A stretch of 64,000 bases of DNA from Clostridiales bacterium (GCA_019423685.1 JAHZAY010000005.1:62001-126000); one strand, 5' to 3'. Shown: positions 1-8,092, counted from the first letter of the stretch. Notes: generated from the sequence alone by a model not told the origin. Translations and numbers: made by a program.

Positions 1-375
1 CTGCTGCTGACTTTAGCCGTCGGCGCATTCTCTGCCTCGGGAGCGCTGAATGTCCTCTCCTCTGCGCTCAAGGTGCCCGCCAAACTGCTTGGCCTGCCCC
101 AAGAAGTCATTCCCCTGACACTGCTGCGTCCGCTATCGGGCAGCGGGGCGTTGGTTATCTTTGAGCAGATTCTCTCCGAGGTCGGTCCAGACAGTTTTGC
201 CGGCAGAGTTGCAAGCGTGTTGATGGGTTCAACCGAGACAACCTTTTACACCATCGCCCTCTACTGTTCTGCCGCCAACATTCAAAAAAGCCGCTATGCT
301 GCACCGGCCTCGCTGTGCGCCGATCTGATGGGATTTCTTGCCAGTGCAGCGGTGGTTCGGTGGCTAATGGGGTAA
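1..375 (+). CDS. spmB: Spore maturation protein B, 3' part only
   Basis: The frame is open from base 1 with no start, so the gene begins upstream; 124 C-terminal residues are visible. They match the end of SpmB, a membrane protein with a nucleoside-recognition (gate) domain that, with SpmA, is needed for proper dehydration of the spore core. Visible family signatures are RPLSGSGAL and MGSTETTFYT, followed by two hydrophobic segments that fit the last membrane spans. Sporulation function comes from the family. The partner spmA normally lies just upstream and would be outside the window. No clear terminator follows; a small minus-strand gene ends 30 bases later. Confidence 0.93.
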   Translation: MLLTLAVGAFSASGALNVLSSALKVPAKLLGLPQEVIPLTLLRPLSGSGALVIFEQILSEVGPDSFAGRVASVLMGSTETTFYTIALYCSAANIQKSRYAAPASLCADLMGFLASAAVVRWLMG

Positions 376-405
376 GTTATACAGCAAAAATTGGTAAAGC
401 AGCGA

Positions 406-780
406 TTATTCTCGTTTTTTGCGATCCAATTGACCTGCTATTTGCACCGGCACAATCAGAATTGCCGCGATGGCAGCGACAGAGAAGAGGATAAATAAGA
501 AAACGGCAAAATACAAATCCACTTTTGCAAAAAACAAAACAGCGGATAAAATGACGCTGATAGCCGAAAAAACGGCACATAAAAACCCGGCCGCATTGTT
601 GCCATACTCCCATTTTTGCTGACTTGCCATTATTTTTTTATGATGATACCCTACCCTACAATCGGGAAATTTTGTGCGTTTCTTTCTCAAAACAAATGCT
701 AAAATTCCTAAAATCAGAGCCAATACAAGATAAAGCAATTCCACCAAAATCATTTGTCCCCACAATCTCCCTTCTGTCAT
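406..780 (-). CDS. Small SdpI-like membrane protein
   Basis: 124 residues with an N-terminal membrane span, a cytoplasmic segment and two further hydrophobic spans, ending in a basic tail (DRKKRE). The segment VGYHHKKIMASQQKWEYGN resembles the conserved loop of the SdpI family (GYRT-x-x-S-x-x-W pattern), the immunity/signal protein for the Bacillus SDP toxin, but with weaker agreement than the second such protein at 5530-5907. The start is the ATG at 780, preceded by an AAGGA sequence only three to four bases away, so a slightly different start is possible. No partner toxin or SdpR-type repressor is next to it. The immunity role is inference; only membrane location is well supported. Confidence 0.6.
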   Translation of the reverse strand: MTEGRLWGQMILVELLYLVLALILGILAFVLRKKRTKFPDCRVGYHHKKIMASQQKWEYGNNAAGFLCAVFSAISVILSAVLFFAKVDLYFAVFLFILFSVAAIAAILIVPVQIAGQLDRKKRE

Positions 781-843
781 TCATCCTTATTTTCCGTCTA
801 CCTTTTTTCACCGGTTTATCCCTCAGCAAAGTGCCCAGCCATC

Positions 844-2061
844 TTAAGCTTTTTTAGTGAAATCATCTTCTATTCGCACCACCGGCTCGGTGTAGTCCAA
901 CCCGCCCGGGAAGATCTGTTGTGTGAATGTGCTGTAGTACCGGTCTGTACAGGCAGCTTCCAACTCAGCGCAGTCGTGTGCATTTGCAGAAGTTTTGGAC
1001 AAGGTTTTGAGACTCACCGATACCGGCAGCGAGGCTGTGCGCTTCATTGTGGAAAGAATCTCCCTTCCCCGCCCATTCATTGCGAGCACCCGCAGATAGG
1101 GTGGCGGGAGTTTGTGCGCCTGCCCCGGTATCTGCAAAAAGGCCGCCAACACCAGCCGCCGCACCCGAGAAAGCGGATAGCGCTTGGTCTTTATCAGGCT
1201 GTACAGCTCGTCGAGCGAACAAGCTCTCTGCGACGCCGCATACAGGCGGTTTTCGATCCCCTCCGAAACATCCGGCAAAAGGGCAAGCTCCTCCCGATGC
1301 ATTTGGCGCAAGGCAGAGAGGACGGCGCGCTCACCGTTTTTCATCTTGGCAAGTTTGCCCATTTGGGTCGCCTGTTGAAAGCGTGCAGCAGCCTTTTTGG
1401 GCAGATAAGGCTCTGCCTGTTCCCATCTGCCCTGATACAACAGTTCCCGCAGAAAGCTTGCCGAGGCATACCCCTCAACCGGTGCACCGTCATGGGCGTT
1501 GCCCACCCGCTCCAGCGCCACCGGTTCGACCGTCGCGGCAAGCTGCTCAAGCTGGGTCAGATACTCCACCGCGAGGATGTTGTTGGGACTTTGCAGCACC
1601 GATGCGACCGCATCGCCGCAGACCTGTCGCACCGCCTCTTCTCTTGCGGCGGCAAAGGTGATACCCTTTGCCAGTTCCGATTGCAATTGCCCACGCACAG
1701 CATCCTCCTGCAAGGCGCCTGCCGCTTGACGCAGCAGGGCAACATCGGCATCCTCTGCGCCAAAACCCAGCCAGTCCACACAGCCCATCGCCTGTACAAG
1801 ATGAACCGCTCCAAAGGCAAACCCTTGCGCTCCTGCACAGGCATAAGCTGTCGGCAGCTCCACCACAAGATCTGCGCCCGCATCCAGTGCGGCAGCAGCC
1901 CGCACCCGCTTTGGAAAGATGGCCGGCGTGCCCCGCTGGGTAAAATTCGGGCTCATCACCACAACAAGGTGACTGGCGCCCCGCTCGCGCAGCTTTTGCA
2001 GCTGCCAGAGATGCCCTTTGTGAAAGGGATTATATTCCGCAATGACGGCGGCGATCTTCAT
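844..2061 (-). CDS. tmcAL: tRNA(Met) cytidine acetate ligase
   Basis: 405 residues, the usual length for TmcAL (YlbM). The enzyme uses acetate and ATP to acetylate the wobble cytidine of elongator tRNA-Met (ac4C34). The N-terminus carries the nucleotidyltransferase motif AEYNPFHKGH, followed by VVMSPNFTQRG and the conserved GADLVVELPT segment. Shine-Dalgarno GGAGG lies just before the ATG at 2061. It is divergent from ackA with 249 bases between them. AckA makes acetate and TmcAL uses acetate, so the pairing is functionally sensible. No clear terminator was seen at its 3' end. Confidence 0.93.
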   Translation of the reverse strand: MKIAAVIAEYNPFHKGHLWQLQKLRERGASHLVVVMSPNFTQRGTPAIFPKRVRAAAALDAGADLVVELPTAYACAGAQGFAFGAVHLVQAMGCVDWLGFGAEDADVALLRQAAGALQEDAVRGQLQSELAKGITFAAAREEAVRQVCGDAVASVLQSPNNILAVEYLTQLEQLAATVEPVALERVGNAHDGAPVEGYASASFLRELLYQGRWEQAEPYLPKKAAARFQQATQMGKLAKMKNGERAVLSALRQMHREELALLPDVSEGIENRLYAASQRACSLDELYSLIKTKRYPLSRVRRLVLAAFLQIPGQAHKLPPPYLRVLAMNGRGREILSTMKRTASLPVSVSLKTLSKTSANAHDCAELEAACTDRYYSTFTQQIFPGGLDYTEPVVRIEDDFTKKA

Positions 2062-2199
2062 GTTCCAGCCTCCTATTTTTCGGTGAATTGTTTGTTCGTC
2101 TTAACCGCTCTATGCGCTTATTGGAGCTTAATTTTGGCTTACTTTTCGGGAAAATTGGCGATTTTTTACCTCTTTTGCCAAAATATTAGCTCCCCTCTC

Positions 2200-2228
2200 T
2201 TGAAAAGTTTCTTCAAATATAATAATAT
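2200..2228 (+). promoter_or_regulatory. Sigma-A type promoter for ackA
   Basis: TTGAAA, 17 bases, TAATAT, about 80 bases upstream of the ackA start. A weak leader hairpin (GCCTC to GAGGC) lies between promoter and ribosome site. Confidence 0.7.
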
Positions 2229-2310
2229 AGTAAGTGTAAAGGAGTGTCAATCTGCCTCTTCACCGCTTTTTTGTGCGGCGAGGCTTTAAAAAATTATGGA
2301 GGAATTTGAT

Positions 2311-3507
2311 ATGAAAATTCTTGTTTTAAACTGCGGAAGCTCCTCTCTGAAATATCAGCTGATTGATATGGAGAACGAGCAGGTTCTGACCAAAGGTCTG
2401 TGCGAGAGAATCGGCATCGAAGGCTCCGTTCTGACCCACAAAGTACCGGGCAAAGACAACTATGTTGTTGAGACCCCAATGCCAGACCATTCCGTAGCTG
2501 TTAAATTGGTTCTGGATGCTCTGACCGACAAAGATCACGGCGTCATCTCCTCGGTTGACGAGATCAATGCAATCGGTCACCGCGTACTCCACGGCGGCAC
2601 AAAATTCACCAAATCCATCGTTGTCAACGAGGATGTAAAAGCTGCTATCCGCGAGTGCTTCGACCTTGGCCCTCTGCACAACCCTGCAAACCTGATGGGT
2701 ATCGAAGCTTGCGAGAAAGTTTGCCCAGGCAAACCAAACGTAGCTGTATTCGACACCACCTTCGGTATGGCAATGGATGAAAAATCCTACCTGTACGCAA
2801 TCCCATACGAGTACTATGAGAAGTACGGCATCCGCCGCTACGGCTTCCACGGCACCAGCCACACCTTCGTATCCAAAGAAGCCATCAAATTCGGCGGTCT
2901 GGACCCAGAAAAAGCAAAAGTAATCGTTTGCCACATCGGCAACGGCGCTTCTGTTTCCGCTTCCATCGGCGGCAAGTGCGTCGATACCTCGATGGGCCTC
3001 ACCCCTCTGGAGGGCCTGATTATGGGTACCCGCTCCGGTGACCTCGATCCGGCCGTTGTACAGTACATCTGCAACAAAGAGCACAAGACTGTTGACGAAG
3101 TACTCAACATCCTCAACAAGAAATCCGGCCTTCTGGGCATGAGCGGCGGCCTGTCCTCCGACTGCCGTGACATCACCAAAGCGGCTGAAGAAGGCCATCA
3201 CCTGGCTAAAGTTACTCTGGATGCTTACACCTACCGCATCGCAAAATATGTCGGCTCCTATGCTGCTGCTATGAACGGCGTTGATGCAATTGCCTTCACC
3301 GCTGGCGTCGGCGAGAACGACAAAGAGATCCGCGAAGAGCTGTGCGAGAAATACTGGGGTTACCTCGGCGTCAAGATCGACAAAGAGGCCAACAACACCA
3401 GAGGCGAGAACAAAGTGATCTCCGCTGCCGATTCCAAGGTCAAAGTTATGGTTATTCCAACCAACGAAGAGCTTGCAATCGCAAGAGACACCCTGGCTCT
3501 CATCTAA
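2311..3507 (+). CDS. ackA: Acetate kinase
   Basis: 398 residues, typical for AckA. The enzyme converts acetyl phosphate and ADP to acetate and ATP, the last step of acetate fermentation. Family motifs run in order: NCGSSS at the N-terminus, HRVLHGG, FDTTFG, HIGNGASV, TRSGDLDP, AFTAGVGEN and TNEELAIARDT at the C-terminus. An upstream in-frame ATG at 2296 exists, but GGAGGA at 2298-2303 sits correctly for the ATG at 2311, where the family sequence MKILVLNCGS begins. Codon choice is strongly biased, as expected of a highly expressed gene. It has its own promoter and a strong terminator, so it is probably monocistronic; no phosphotransacetylase gene is adjacent. Confidence 0.97.
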   Translation: MKILVLNCGSSSLKYQLIDMENEQVLTKGLCERIGIEGSVLTHKVPGKDNYVVETPMPDHSVAVKLVLDALTDKDHGVISSVDEINAIGHRVLHGGTKFTKSIVVNEDVKAAIRECFDLGPLHNPANLMGIEACEKVCPGKPNVAVFDTTFGMAMDEKSYLYAIPYEYYEKYGIRRYGFHGTSHTFVSKEAIKFGGLDPEKAKVIVCHIGNGASVSASIGGKCVDTSMGLTPLEGLIMGTRSGDLDPAVVQYICNKEHKTVDEVLNILNKKSGLLGMSGGLSSDCRDITKAAEEGHHLAKVTLDAYTYRIAKYVGSYAAAMNGVDAIAFTAGVGENDKEIREELCEKYWGYLGVKIDKEANNTRGENKVISAADSKVKVMVIPTNEELAIARDTLALI

Positions 3508-3522
3508 CTTTCCTAAAACTGC

Positions 3523-3556
3523 AAGGCCGCTGCCCGTCTGGGCAGCGGCCTTTTTC
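3523..3556 (+). terminator. Terminator after ackA
   Basis: AGGCCGCTGCC and GGCAGCGGCCT pair around a 5-6 base loop, followed by TTTTT. Confidence 0.92.
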
Positions 3557-3619
3557 ATTTGCATTTTGGCCTATTCTATCCCGGCCGCAGCCAAAAAGCG
3601 GCAATCCACATAGCTCTCT

Positions 3620-3667
3620 GCAAGTTAGGGGGTAAAATGCGAAGATCCTATTTTACCCCTCTTGCAA
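3620..3667 (+). repeat. Inverted repeat over the glsA -35 region
   Basis: GGGGTAAAAT pairs with ATTTTACCCC, flanked by GCAAG and CTTGC with a small internal mismatch, around an 11-base centre. The right arm runs into the TTGCAA -35 box of the glsA promoter. It may be an operator; it has no useful T-tract, so it is not a terminator. Confidence 0.65.
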
Positions 3668-3689
3668 TCCTGTAAATTTGTTGTACAAT
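3662..3689 (+). promoter_or_regulatory. Promoter of glsA
   Basis: TTGCAA, 16 bases, TACAAT. The -35 box overlaps the right arm of the inverted repeat at 3620-3667. Because the -10 box overlaps an in-frame ATG at 3688, that ATG cannot be the start of the gene. Confidence 0.75.
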
Positions 3690-3738
3690 GATAATACCAA
3701 CCTCCATCACATGCCATTCAGAAAGGAAGACTTCCTCC

Positions 3739-4659
3739 ATGATTACCCAGGAACATTTGCAGGATGCCATCGACTATGGCCGCTGCTTTATCAAATTTGG
3801 CAAACCCGCCTCCTACATCCCGGAACTTGCCCGGGTCAACAAGTACCAACTCGGTGTCTGCATCGTCGGATTGGACGGCACCATCATGGAGTGCGGCGAC
3901 ACCCGCATACCGTTTACCATTCAAAGTATCTCCAAGCTGGCCTCGCTGATTATGGCCATCAGCGACCGAGGGGCCGACTATCTCTTCCACGACAAGGTGG
4001 GGGTAGAGCCGACCGGCGATCCGTTTAACTCGATCATCAAGCTGGAGACCAAAACGAAGCCCTTCAACCCCTTCATCAACGCGGGGGCGATCACAGTGGC
4101 CGACTGCATCAACGGCGCAAATGCCGACGAAAAGTTTGAGCGCTTTCTGGCCTTTATCCGCAAGCTGTGCGGGAACGAGGAGATTGCCTTAAACGAAGCG
4201 GTCTACCTTTCCGAGAAGTCGACCGGCGACCGCAACCGCGCATTGGCCTATTACCTGAAAGCCAGCGGCATTTTGGAAGGCAATGTGGAGGAATGTCTGG
4301 ACTTTTACTTTCGGATGTGTTCGGTGAATGTCACCGCAGTGGACATCGCGCAGATGAGTGCGGTGCTGGCAAACCACGGAACCTATCCGGGCACCGACGA
4401 GGAGCTGATCCCTCCGGCGAGCGCCAAAGCCATCCGCGCGCTGATGCTGACCTGCGGGATGTATGACGGTTCGGGCGAATTTGCCATGACGGTGGGCTTC
4501 CCGGCCAAGAGCGGCGTGGGCGGCGGCATTGCGGCGGCGCTGGTGGACCGGATGGGCATCGGCGTGTTCGGCCCGTCGCTGGACGAGAAGGGCAACAGTG
4601 TGGGCGGCATCAAGGTGCTGGAGCACATCTCGAAGAATTTGGATTTTAATTTGTTCTAA
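3739..4659 (+). CDS. glsA: Glutaminase
   Basis: 306 residues, the normal size for bacterial GlsA, which hydrolyses glutamine to glutamate and ammonia in the cytoplasm. It belongs to the serine-dependent beta-lactamase-like fold; the catalytic S-x-x-K pair is visible as SISK near residues 63-66. Other family segments are KPFNPFINAGAI, SEKSTGDRNRALAY and FPAKSGVGGGI. The start at 3739 was chosen because an in-frame ATG at 3688 lies on the -10 box, and AAAGGA lies 11 bases before 3739. It is a single-gene unit with its own promoter and terminator. In other bacteria GlsA can serve acid resistance or nitrogen supply; nothing here decides which. Confidence 0.95.
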   Translation: MITQEHLQDAIDYGRCFIKFGKPASYIPELARVNKYQLGVCIVGLDGTIMECGDTRIPFTIQSISKLASLIMAISDRGADYLFHDKVGVEPTGDPFNSIIKLETKTKPFNPFINAGAITVADCINGANADEKFERFLAFIRKLCGNEEIALNEAVYLSEKSTGDRNRALAYYLKASGILEGNVEECLDFYFRMCSVNVTAVDIAQMSAVLANHGTYPGTDEELIPPASAKAIRALMLTCGMYDGSGEFAMTVGFPAKSGVGGGIAAALVDRMGIGVFGPSLDEKGNSVGGIKVLEHISKNLDFNLF

Positions 4660-4680
4660 TAGGGACAGAGGAAAAGCAAG

Positions 4681-4714
4681 GAAGGCCATCCCCGGGCGGG
4701 GATGGCCTTCCTTA
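4681..4714 (+). terminator. Terminator after glsA
   Basis: AAGGCCATCCCC and GGGGATGGCCTT around a GGGC loop, followed by a short mixed T-tract (CCTTAT). Confidence 0.8.
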
Positions 4715-4740
4715 TATTGTGGGTGAAAACATAAAGGGTG

Positions 4741-5286
4741 CTAGATTTGTTGATGATATTCGTACTCAGCGTCATCATAAACGAGGGTGCCGCGCAGACG
4801 CATCGAAACATCTCCTTCTCCGATCGGGTAATCCAGTTTCAGCTCAGCGGTTCCGTCCTCCGAAAGCGTGACAGGATAAGATTCTTCGCTGCCTGCGTGT
4901 GAAACCGTCAGCTCTTTTAGCTCGCAGTCCTTTGTTTCAATCGAAATCTTCAGTGAGTCAATTTTTCCATTGTCCACCTTGTATGCATAAGTTCCCTTGA
5001 CGATAACCGCCTCGTCCTCCGGGCCCTGAATGCCGGTATGGTATTGTCCCAAAGGTGGCAGCGCATAAAAATATCCCTGGAACAGGGTTTCGTCCTCGCT
5101 GCAATAAGTGGTGCTGGAGTAGGAATTGCCATAGCTGCTTTCCAAATATTCCTTATACCCCTCCGGTTCCCCGGCCGTGATGGTCGCGTAGTCGGGTAAA
5201 GTCAGCTCAACAGATTGAGAGGCGCAAGCAGCTAAGCTCATCACGATCAAAATAAAAATCAGGACAAGGCAAAACTTTTTCTTCAC
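4741..5286 (-). CDS. Predicted lipoprotein of unknown function
   Basis: 181 residues starting at a GTG (5286), which has GAAGGTG about eight bases upstream; longer in-frame starts lack a ribosome site. The N-terminus is KKK plus a hydrophobic stretch ending in the lipobox LAAC, so the mature protein should be lipid-anchored on the outside of the membrane. The rest is soluble and rich in beta-type segments, with no cysteine-rich or enzymatic motif I recognise. The window shows no operon partner. It faces glsA tail to tail. Confidence 0.75.
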   Translation of the reverse strand: MKKKFCLVLIFILIVMSLAACASQSVELTLPDYATITAGEPEGYKEYLESSYGNSYSSTTYCSEDETLFQGYFYALPPLGQYHTGIQGPEDEAVIVKGTYAYKVDNGKIDSLKISIETKDCELKELTVSHAGSEESYPVTLSEDGTAELKLDYPIGEGDVSMRLRGTLVYDDAEYEYHQQI

Positions 5287-5345
5287 AAAATCACCTTCAT
5301 TACAGATTTTATTAATAATATGTATGGTTTTATTGTAGCAAGCTT

Positions 5346-5480
5346 TCAGATATTTGTCAAACAAATGAGCAACCCCTGCAAAGCGGTCTCCGAATAGGTG
5401 ACGGCGAACTGGTTGAGATTTTTGATGCCCTCGATACTCAGCAGGCAGCGCTCAATCTTCTCCAAATCAAAACTCGGATC
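5346..5480 (-). pseudogene. Possible gene remnant, 44 codons
   Basis: A short open stretch on the minus strand without a start codon or ribosome site ends at a stop (5346-5348) just upstream of the lipoprotein gene. Its translation contains DLEKIERCLLSIEGIK followed by AVTYSETALQG, which resembles the C-terminal subdomain of AMP-binding (adenylation) enzymes, where an E-x-E-I-E-x-x-L-x-x-I-x-G-I-K pattern is common. It may be a decayed end of such a gene or chance. Confidence is low. Confidence 0.25.
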
Positions 5481-5493
5481 TGTCTATTTTAGT

Positions 5494-5530
5494 AAAAGAG
5501 CCAGCCCTTTCGGGCTGGCCCTCTTGTTTT
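5494..5530 (-). terminator. Terminator of the SdpI-family gene
   Basis: CCAGCCC and GGGCTGG around TTTC, with AAGAG and CTCTT continuing the stem; T-rich on both strands, so it could work in both directions. Confidence 0.8.
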
Positions 5531-5907
5531 TACAGGTTTTCTCTTCTATGTCCGTTCTTATCGTAGTAGTACCGCAGGTCTTTTTCGATTGGGATATAGG
5601 GGATAATCAGCATGACAACATCCATCGCCAGCAGTGCGCGCTCAACAATATCGGCAGGCAGCACAAACACGCCCACAACTGACAGGATCAGCGCCACCAA
5701 ACCCAATCCCACCATCCAGCGGCCATAGCGCACATGGGCATACAGCCAGGTGTCGGGGCTCTTCAGCGCCCACTGGGTGCGGTAACCGATGAAAAAGTTG
5801 CCCAGGTTGTCCGGATTTTTGGGGTATGCGGGCGGCTTGCGCATCCACCAGAAACCCCAGATAATCATCAATACGGGAATCAAAAGCTGTATCATCTTGT
5901 TTGACAA
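5530..5907 (-). CDS. SdpI family membrane protein
   Basis: 125 residues. A first hydrophobic span is followed by the family signature FFIGYRTQWALKSPDTW and then YAHVRYGR and two more membrane spans. SdpI of Bacillus protects against the SDP toxin and passes the signal to a repressor; family members are often linked to antimicrobial-peptide immunity. No toxin or ArsR-type repressor is adjacent. It is divergent from the YtrA-ABC module at 6110, with both promoters inside a 200-base gap, so joint control is possible. Membrane location is well supported; the immunity role is inferred from the family. Confidence 0.8.
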   Translation of the reverse strand: MSNKMIQLLIPVLMIIWGFWWMRKPPAYPKNPDNLGNFFIGYRTQWALKSPDTWLYAHVRYGRWMVGLGLVALILSVVGVFVLPADIVERALLAMDVVMLIIPYIPIEKDLRYYYDKNGHRRENL

Positions 5908-5953
5908 TCCTTTCTAAGATAATCTCGTGTGCAAATGCAGGGGAACTCATTAC

Positions 5954-5982
5954 AGTATAGCACAGAAAATTCCTTTTGTAAA
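5954..5982 (-). promoter_or_regulatory. Promoter of the SdpI-family gene
   Basis: On the minus strand: TTTACA, 17 bases, TATACT, about 50 bases upstream of the start. Confidence 0.75.
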
Positions 5983-6021
5983 AAGGTTTCTTTGCTATCT
6001 GTACTTCTCCGCAAAAAACGC

Positions 6022-6050
6022 TTGACAAACTGCATCGAGCTGTGTATACT
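6022..6050 (+). promoter_or_regulatory. Promoter of YtrA-ABC module 1
   Basis: TTGACA, 17 bases, TATACT: near-perfect sigma-A promoter. Confidence 0.88.
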
Positions 6051-6057
6051 TGAACTA

Positions 6058-6075
6058 TAGTTAATTATTCAACTA
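6058..6075 (+). promoter_or_regulatory. Operator-like dyad of module 1
   Basis: TAGTT, 8 bases, AACTA lies at the expected transcription start, just downstream of the -10 box and upstream of the GntR gene. Its position fits an autoregulatory site; binding is inferred. Confidence 0.6.
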
Positions 6076-6109
6076 ACTAACCACTCAACAACCGAAGGGA
6101 GGGGTTCAC

Positions 6110-6478
6110 TTGCGGATTAACTTTTCAAGCCAAACCCCCATCTTTGTGCAGGTGCAGCAGGGGCTGGAGGATGAGATCCTTTCTGGAGTCTACCAGGAAG
6201 GGGAGCAGATTCCATCCATCACCGAGCTTGCTGCCAGCTACAAGATCAATCCGGCGACCGCCCTCAAGGGCATCAACCTGTTGGTGGACGCCGGCATCGT
6301 CTATAAAAAAAGGGGAATTGGAATGTTTGTCTGTGAAGGAGCTCTACAAAAGCTCACCCAAAAGCGTCAAGAGGAATTTTTCACCCAATATGTACTGCCG
6401 CTGGTGCAGGAGGCCAAGCGCCTGTCCATCAGCCCGGAGCAGCTGCGGGAATGGATTGAAAGGGGACTCTCACAATGA
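6110..6478 (+). CDS. GntR-family regulator, YtrA subfamily (module 1)
   Basis: 122 residues with an N-terminal winged helix (PIFVQVQQGLEDEILSG, then EGEQIPSITELAASYKINPATALKGINLL) and a short C-terminal helical tail instead of a ligand-binding domain, which is the YtrA arrangement. It starts at TTG (6110) behind a strong AAGGGAGGGG. The stop codon overlaps the ATG of the ABC ATPase (ATGA), so the two are translationally coupled. YtrA regulators usually repress their own exporter operon and release it under envelope stress. The dyad at 6058-6075 is the likely target. Confidence 0.88.
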   Translation: MRINFSSQTPIFVQVQQGLEDEILSGVYQEGEQIPSITELAASYKINPATALKGINLLVDAGIVYKKRGIGMFVCEGALQKLTQKRQEEFFTQYVLPLVQEAKRLSISPEQLREWIERGLSQ

Positions 6479-7341
6479 AACTGAGTTGCCAAAATGTGAC
6501 AAAACAATTTAAAGATCAAACTGCGGTCGACAATGTCAGCTTTACCCTGTCTGAGCCGATGATCTGCGGACTGCTGGGGCGCAATGGTGCGGGCAAAACC
6601 ACCCTGCTGCGCATGATTGCCAACCACTTTTTGCCCACCAGTGGCCAGATACAGCTGGATGGACAAAGGCTGTGGGAGAATGAGACGGCACAGCGGCAGA
6701 TCTTTTTTGCCACCGAAAGCTCCTACTTTGGGGAACTGAAGGTGAGCGACCTCATCCGCTGGATGGCCGCAGCTTACCCCCATTTCCAAACCGAGCAGTG
6801 TCTAAGCTATGCCAAGCAGTTCGATCTGGATCTAAAAAAGAACAACTTCAAGCTCTCCACCGGGTACAAGTCGGTGCTGCGGGTGGTGCTGGCGCTTTCG
6901 GCTCACACCCCATTGCTGCTGCTCGACGAACCGACCTTGGGGATGGATGCCTTCCACCGCGAGCTATTCTATAAACTGTTAATCGAGAGCTACAGTGAAT
7001 CTCCTTCCTGCATCCTGCTCTCAACCCACCTGATCGGCGAGGTGGAGGGACTGCTGGAACGGGTATTCATCCTCAATCGCGGCAGATTGCTGGTCGATGA
7101 CAGTGCCGAGCAGCTGCTCTGCCAGGGCTACTGCGTATCGGGGCGCATCGCAGAGGTAGATGACTTCTGTGCAGGGCGCCACGTCATCGGGGCGGATGTG
7201 GTCGGCGGATTAAAGACCGCGGCCATTCTGGGCGAGCGAGGAGAGGTCCCTGACACACTGGACATCACCGGCTTGAGCCTGCAACAACTCTTTGTCCAGC
7301 TGGTCGGGGCAGAAAATCCGTCCGACCCATCCCGTGAGTAA
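6475..7341 (+). CDS. ABC transporter ATP-binding protein (module 1)
   Basis: 288 residues. Walker A is GRNGAGKTT, Walker B is LLLLDEPTLGMD, and a switch histidine lies in LLSTHLIGEVE. The signature motif is degenerate (KLSTGYKSVLRV instead of LSGG), as is common in the YtrB/BcrA-like ATPases of this group. It forms an exporter with the permease that follows 22 bases later. Substrate is unknown; related systems move cell-wall antibiotics or peptides. Confidence 0.9.
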   Translation: MKLSCQNVTKQFKDQTAVDNVSFTLSEPMICGLLGRNGAGKTTLLRMIANHFLPTSGQIQLDGQRLWENETAQRQIFFATESSYFGELKVSDLIRWMAAAYPHFQTEQCLSYAKQFDLDLKKNNFKLSTGYKSVLRVVLALSAHTPLLLLDEPTLGMDAFHRELFYKLLIESYSESPSCILLSTHLIGEVEGLLERVFILNRGRLLVDDSAEQLLCQGYCVSGRIAEVDDFCAGRHVIGADVVGGLKTAAILGERGEVPDTLDITGLSLQQLFVQLVGAENPSDPSRE

Positions 7342-7363
7342 ACTGAAAAAGGAGGCTTCCTTT

Positions 7364-8059
7364 ATGAATGCCGCAACATCCCTGCGCTACCACCTGTACG
7401 AATACCGCACTGCCATTCCCATTTTCTACTCTATCGTTATCATTTTGCTGCTGTTATCCGCCATCCTTTCCGGGGAAAACTCCTATGTCTCCGGGCTGGA
7501 ATATTCCACCGGCTGGTTTCTCTGCATCTCCGCAATGAATTCTTTCCGCGGTCACTTTCTCTTTCATCTACAACTCGGCTCCACCCGGCGCACACTCTTT
7601 AAGGGCTGGCTGCTGTTTTGCGCCATCCTTTCCCTGCTCGTCACCGTCACCAATGTGCTACTGGTACTTGCCGCACATCTGTTTGTCCCTTCCTTTTCCT
7701 CCCCGCTTTTTGCTATCCAGATCGAATCTGCTCCACTGCGCATACTCGCCGGAGGCTTCTCTTCCCTTTGCTCCAACCTGCTGGCGATGGCGCTGGGGTA
7801 CCTAGTTACCTGTGGATTTTACCGCCTCAATAAAATCGGCAAGTGGGTCGTTGGGCTGCTCATCGGAGGTGCGGTACTGCTCTTTATCAACCTCACCATC
7901 CAGTTTGAAAGCATCGTCACCGCCATGCTGGAAACCATGTTCACCCTCCCCTATGTCCATCCCTTCTTTGCCGGCGGAATTTATCTGTTGGCCGCTGCCA
8001 TCCTCCTGATGCTGTGCTGGGCAATTATCCGCAACATCCCGGAAAAAAGCAGAGCATAA
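7364..8059 (+). CDS. ABC transporter permease (module 1)
   Basis: 231 residues with about six hydrophobic spans and little other similarity I can name. The start at 7364 follows GGAGG at a good distance; a longer in-frame start at 7292 lies within the ATPase gene and has no ribosome site. It is the membrane half of the module started at 6110. The gene is followed closely by the promoter of the desulfoferrodoxin gene without an obvious terminator. Confidence 0.8.
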   Translation: MNAATSLRYHLYEYRTAIPIFYSIVIILLLLSAILSGENSYVSGLEYSTGWFLCISAMNSFRGHFLFHLQLGSTRRTLFKGWLLFCAILSLLVTVTNVLLVLAAHLFVPSFSSPLFAIQIESAPLRILAGGFSSLCSNLLAMALGYLVTCGFYRLNKIGKWVVGLLIGGAVLLFINLTIQFESIVTAMLETMFTLPYVHPFFAGGIYLLAAAILLMLCWAIIRNIPEKSRA

Positions 8060-8092
8060 ATAAGAACAAGTTGTAAACTTTTTTCTTGCCTA

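Noticed and set aside
754..2289. Long open frame (511 codons) on the plus strand opposite tmcAL
   Set aside because: It is a shadow of the GC-rich minus-strand gene: Cys/His/Arg-rich, no ribosome site, no family motif.
2326..3564. 412-codon open frame opposite ackA
   Set aside because: Mirror of the codon bias in ackA; acetate kinase motifs on the other strand are unambiguous.
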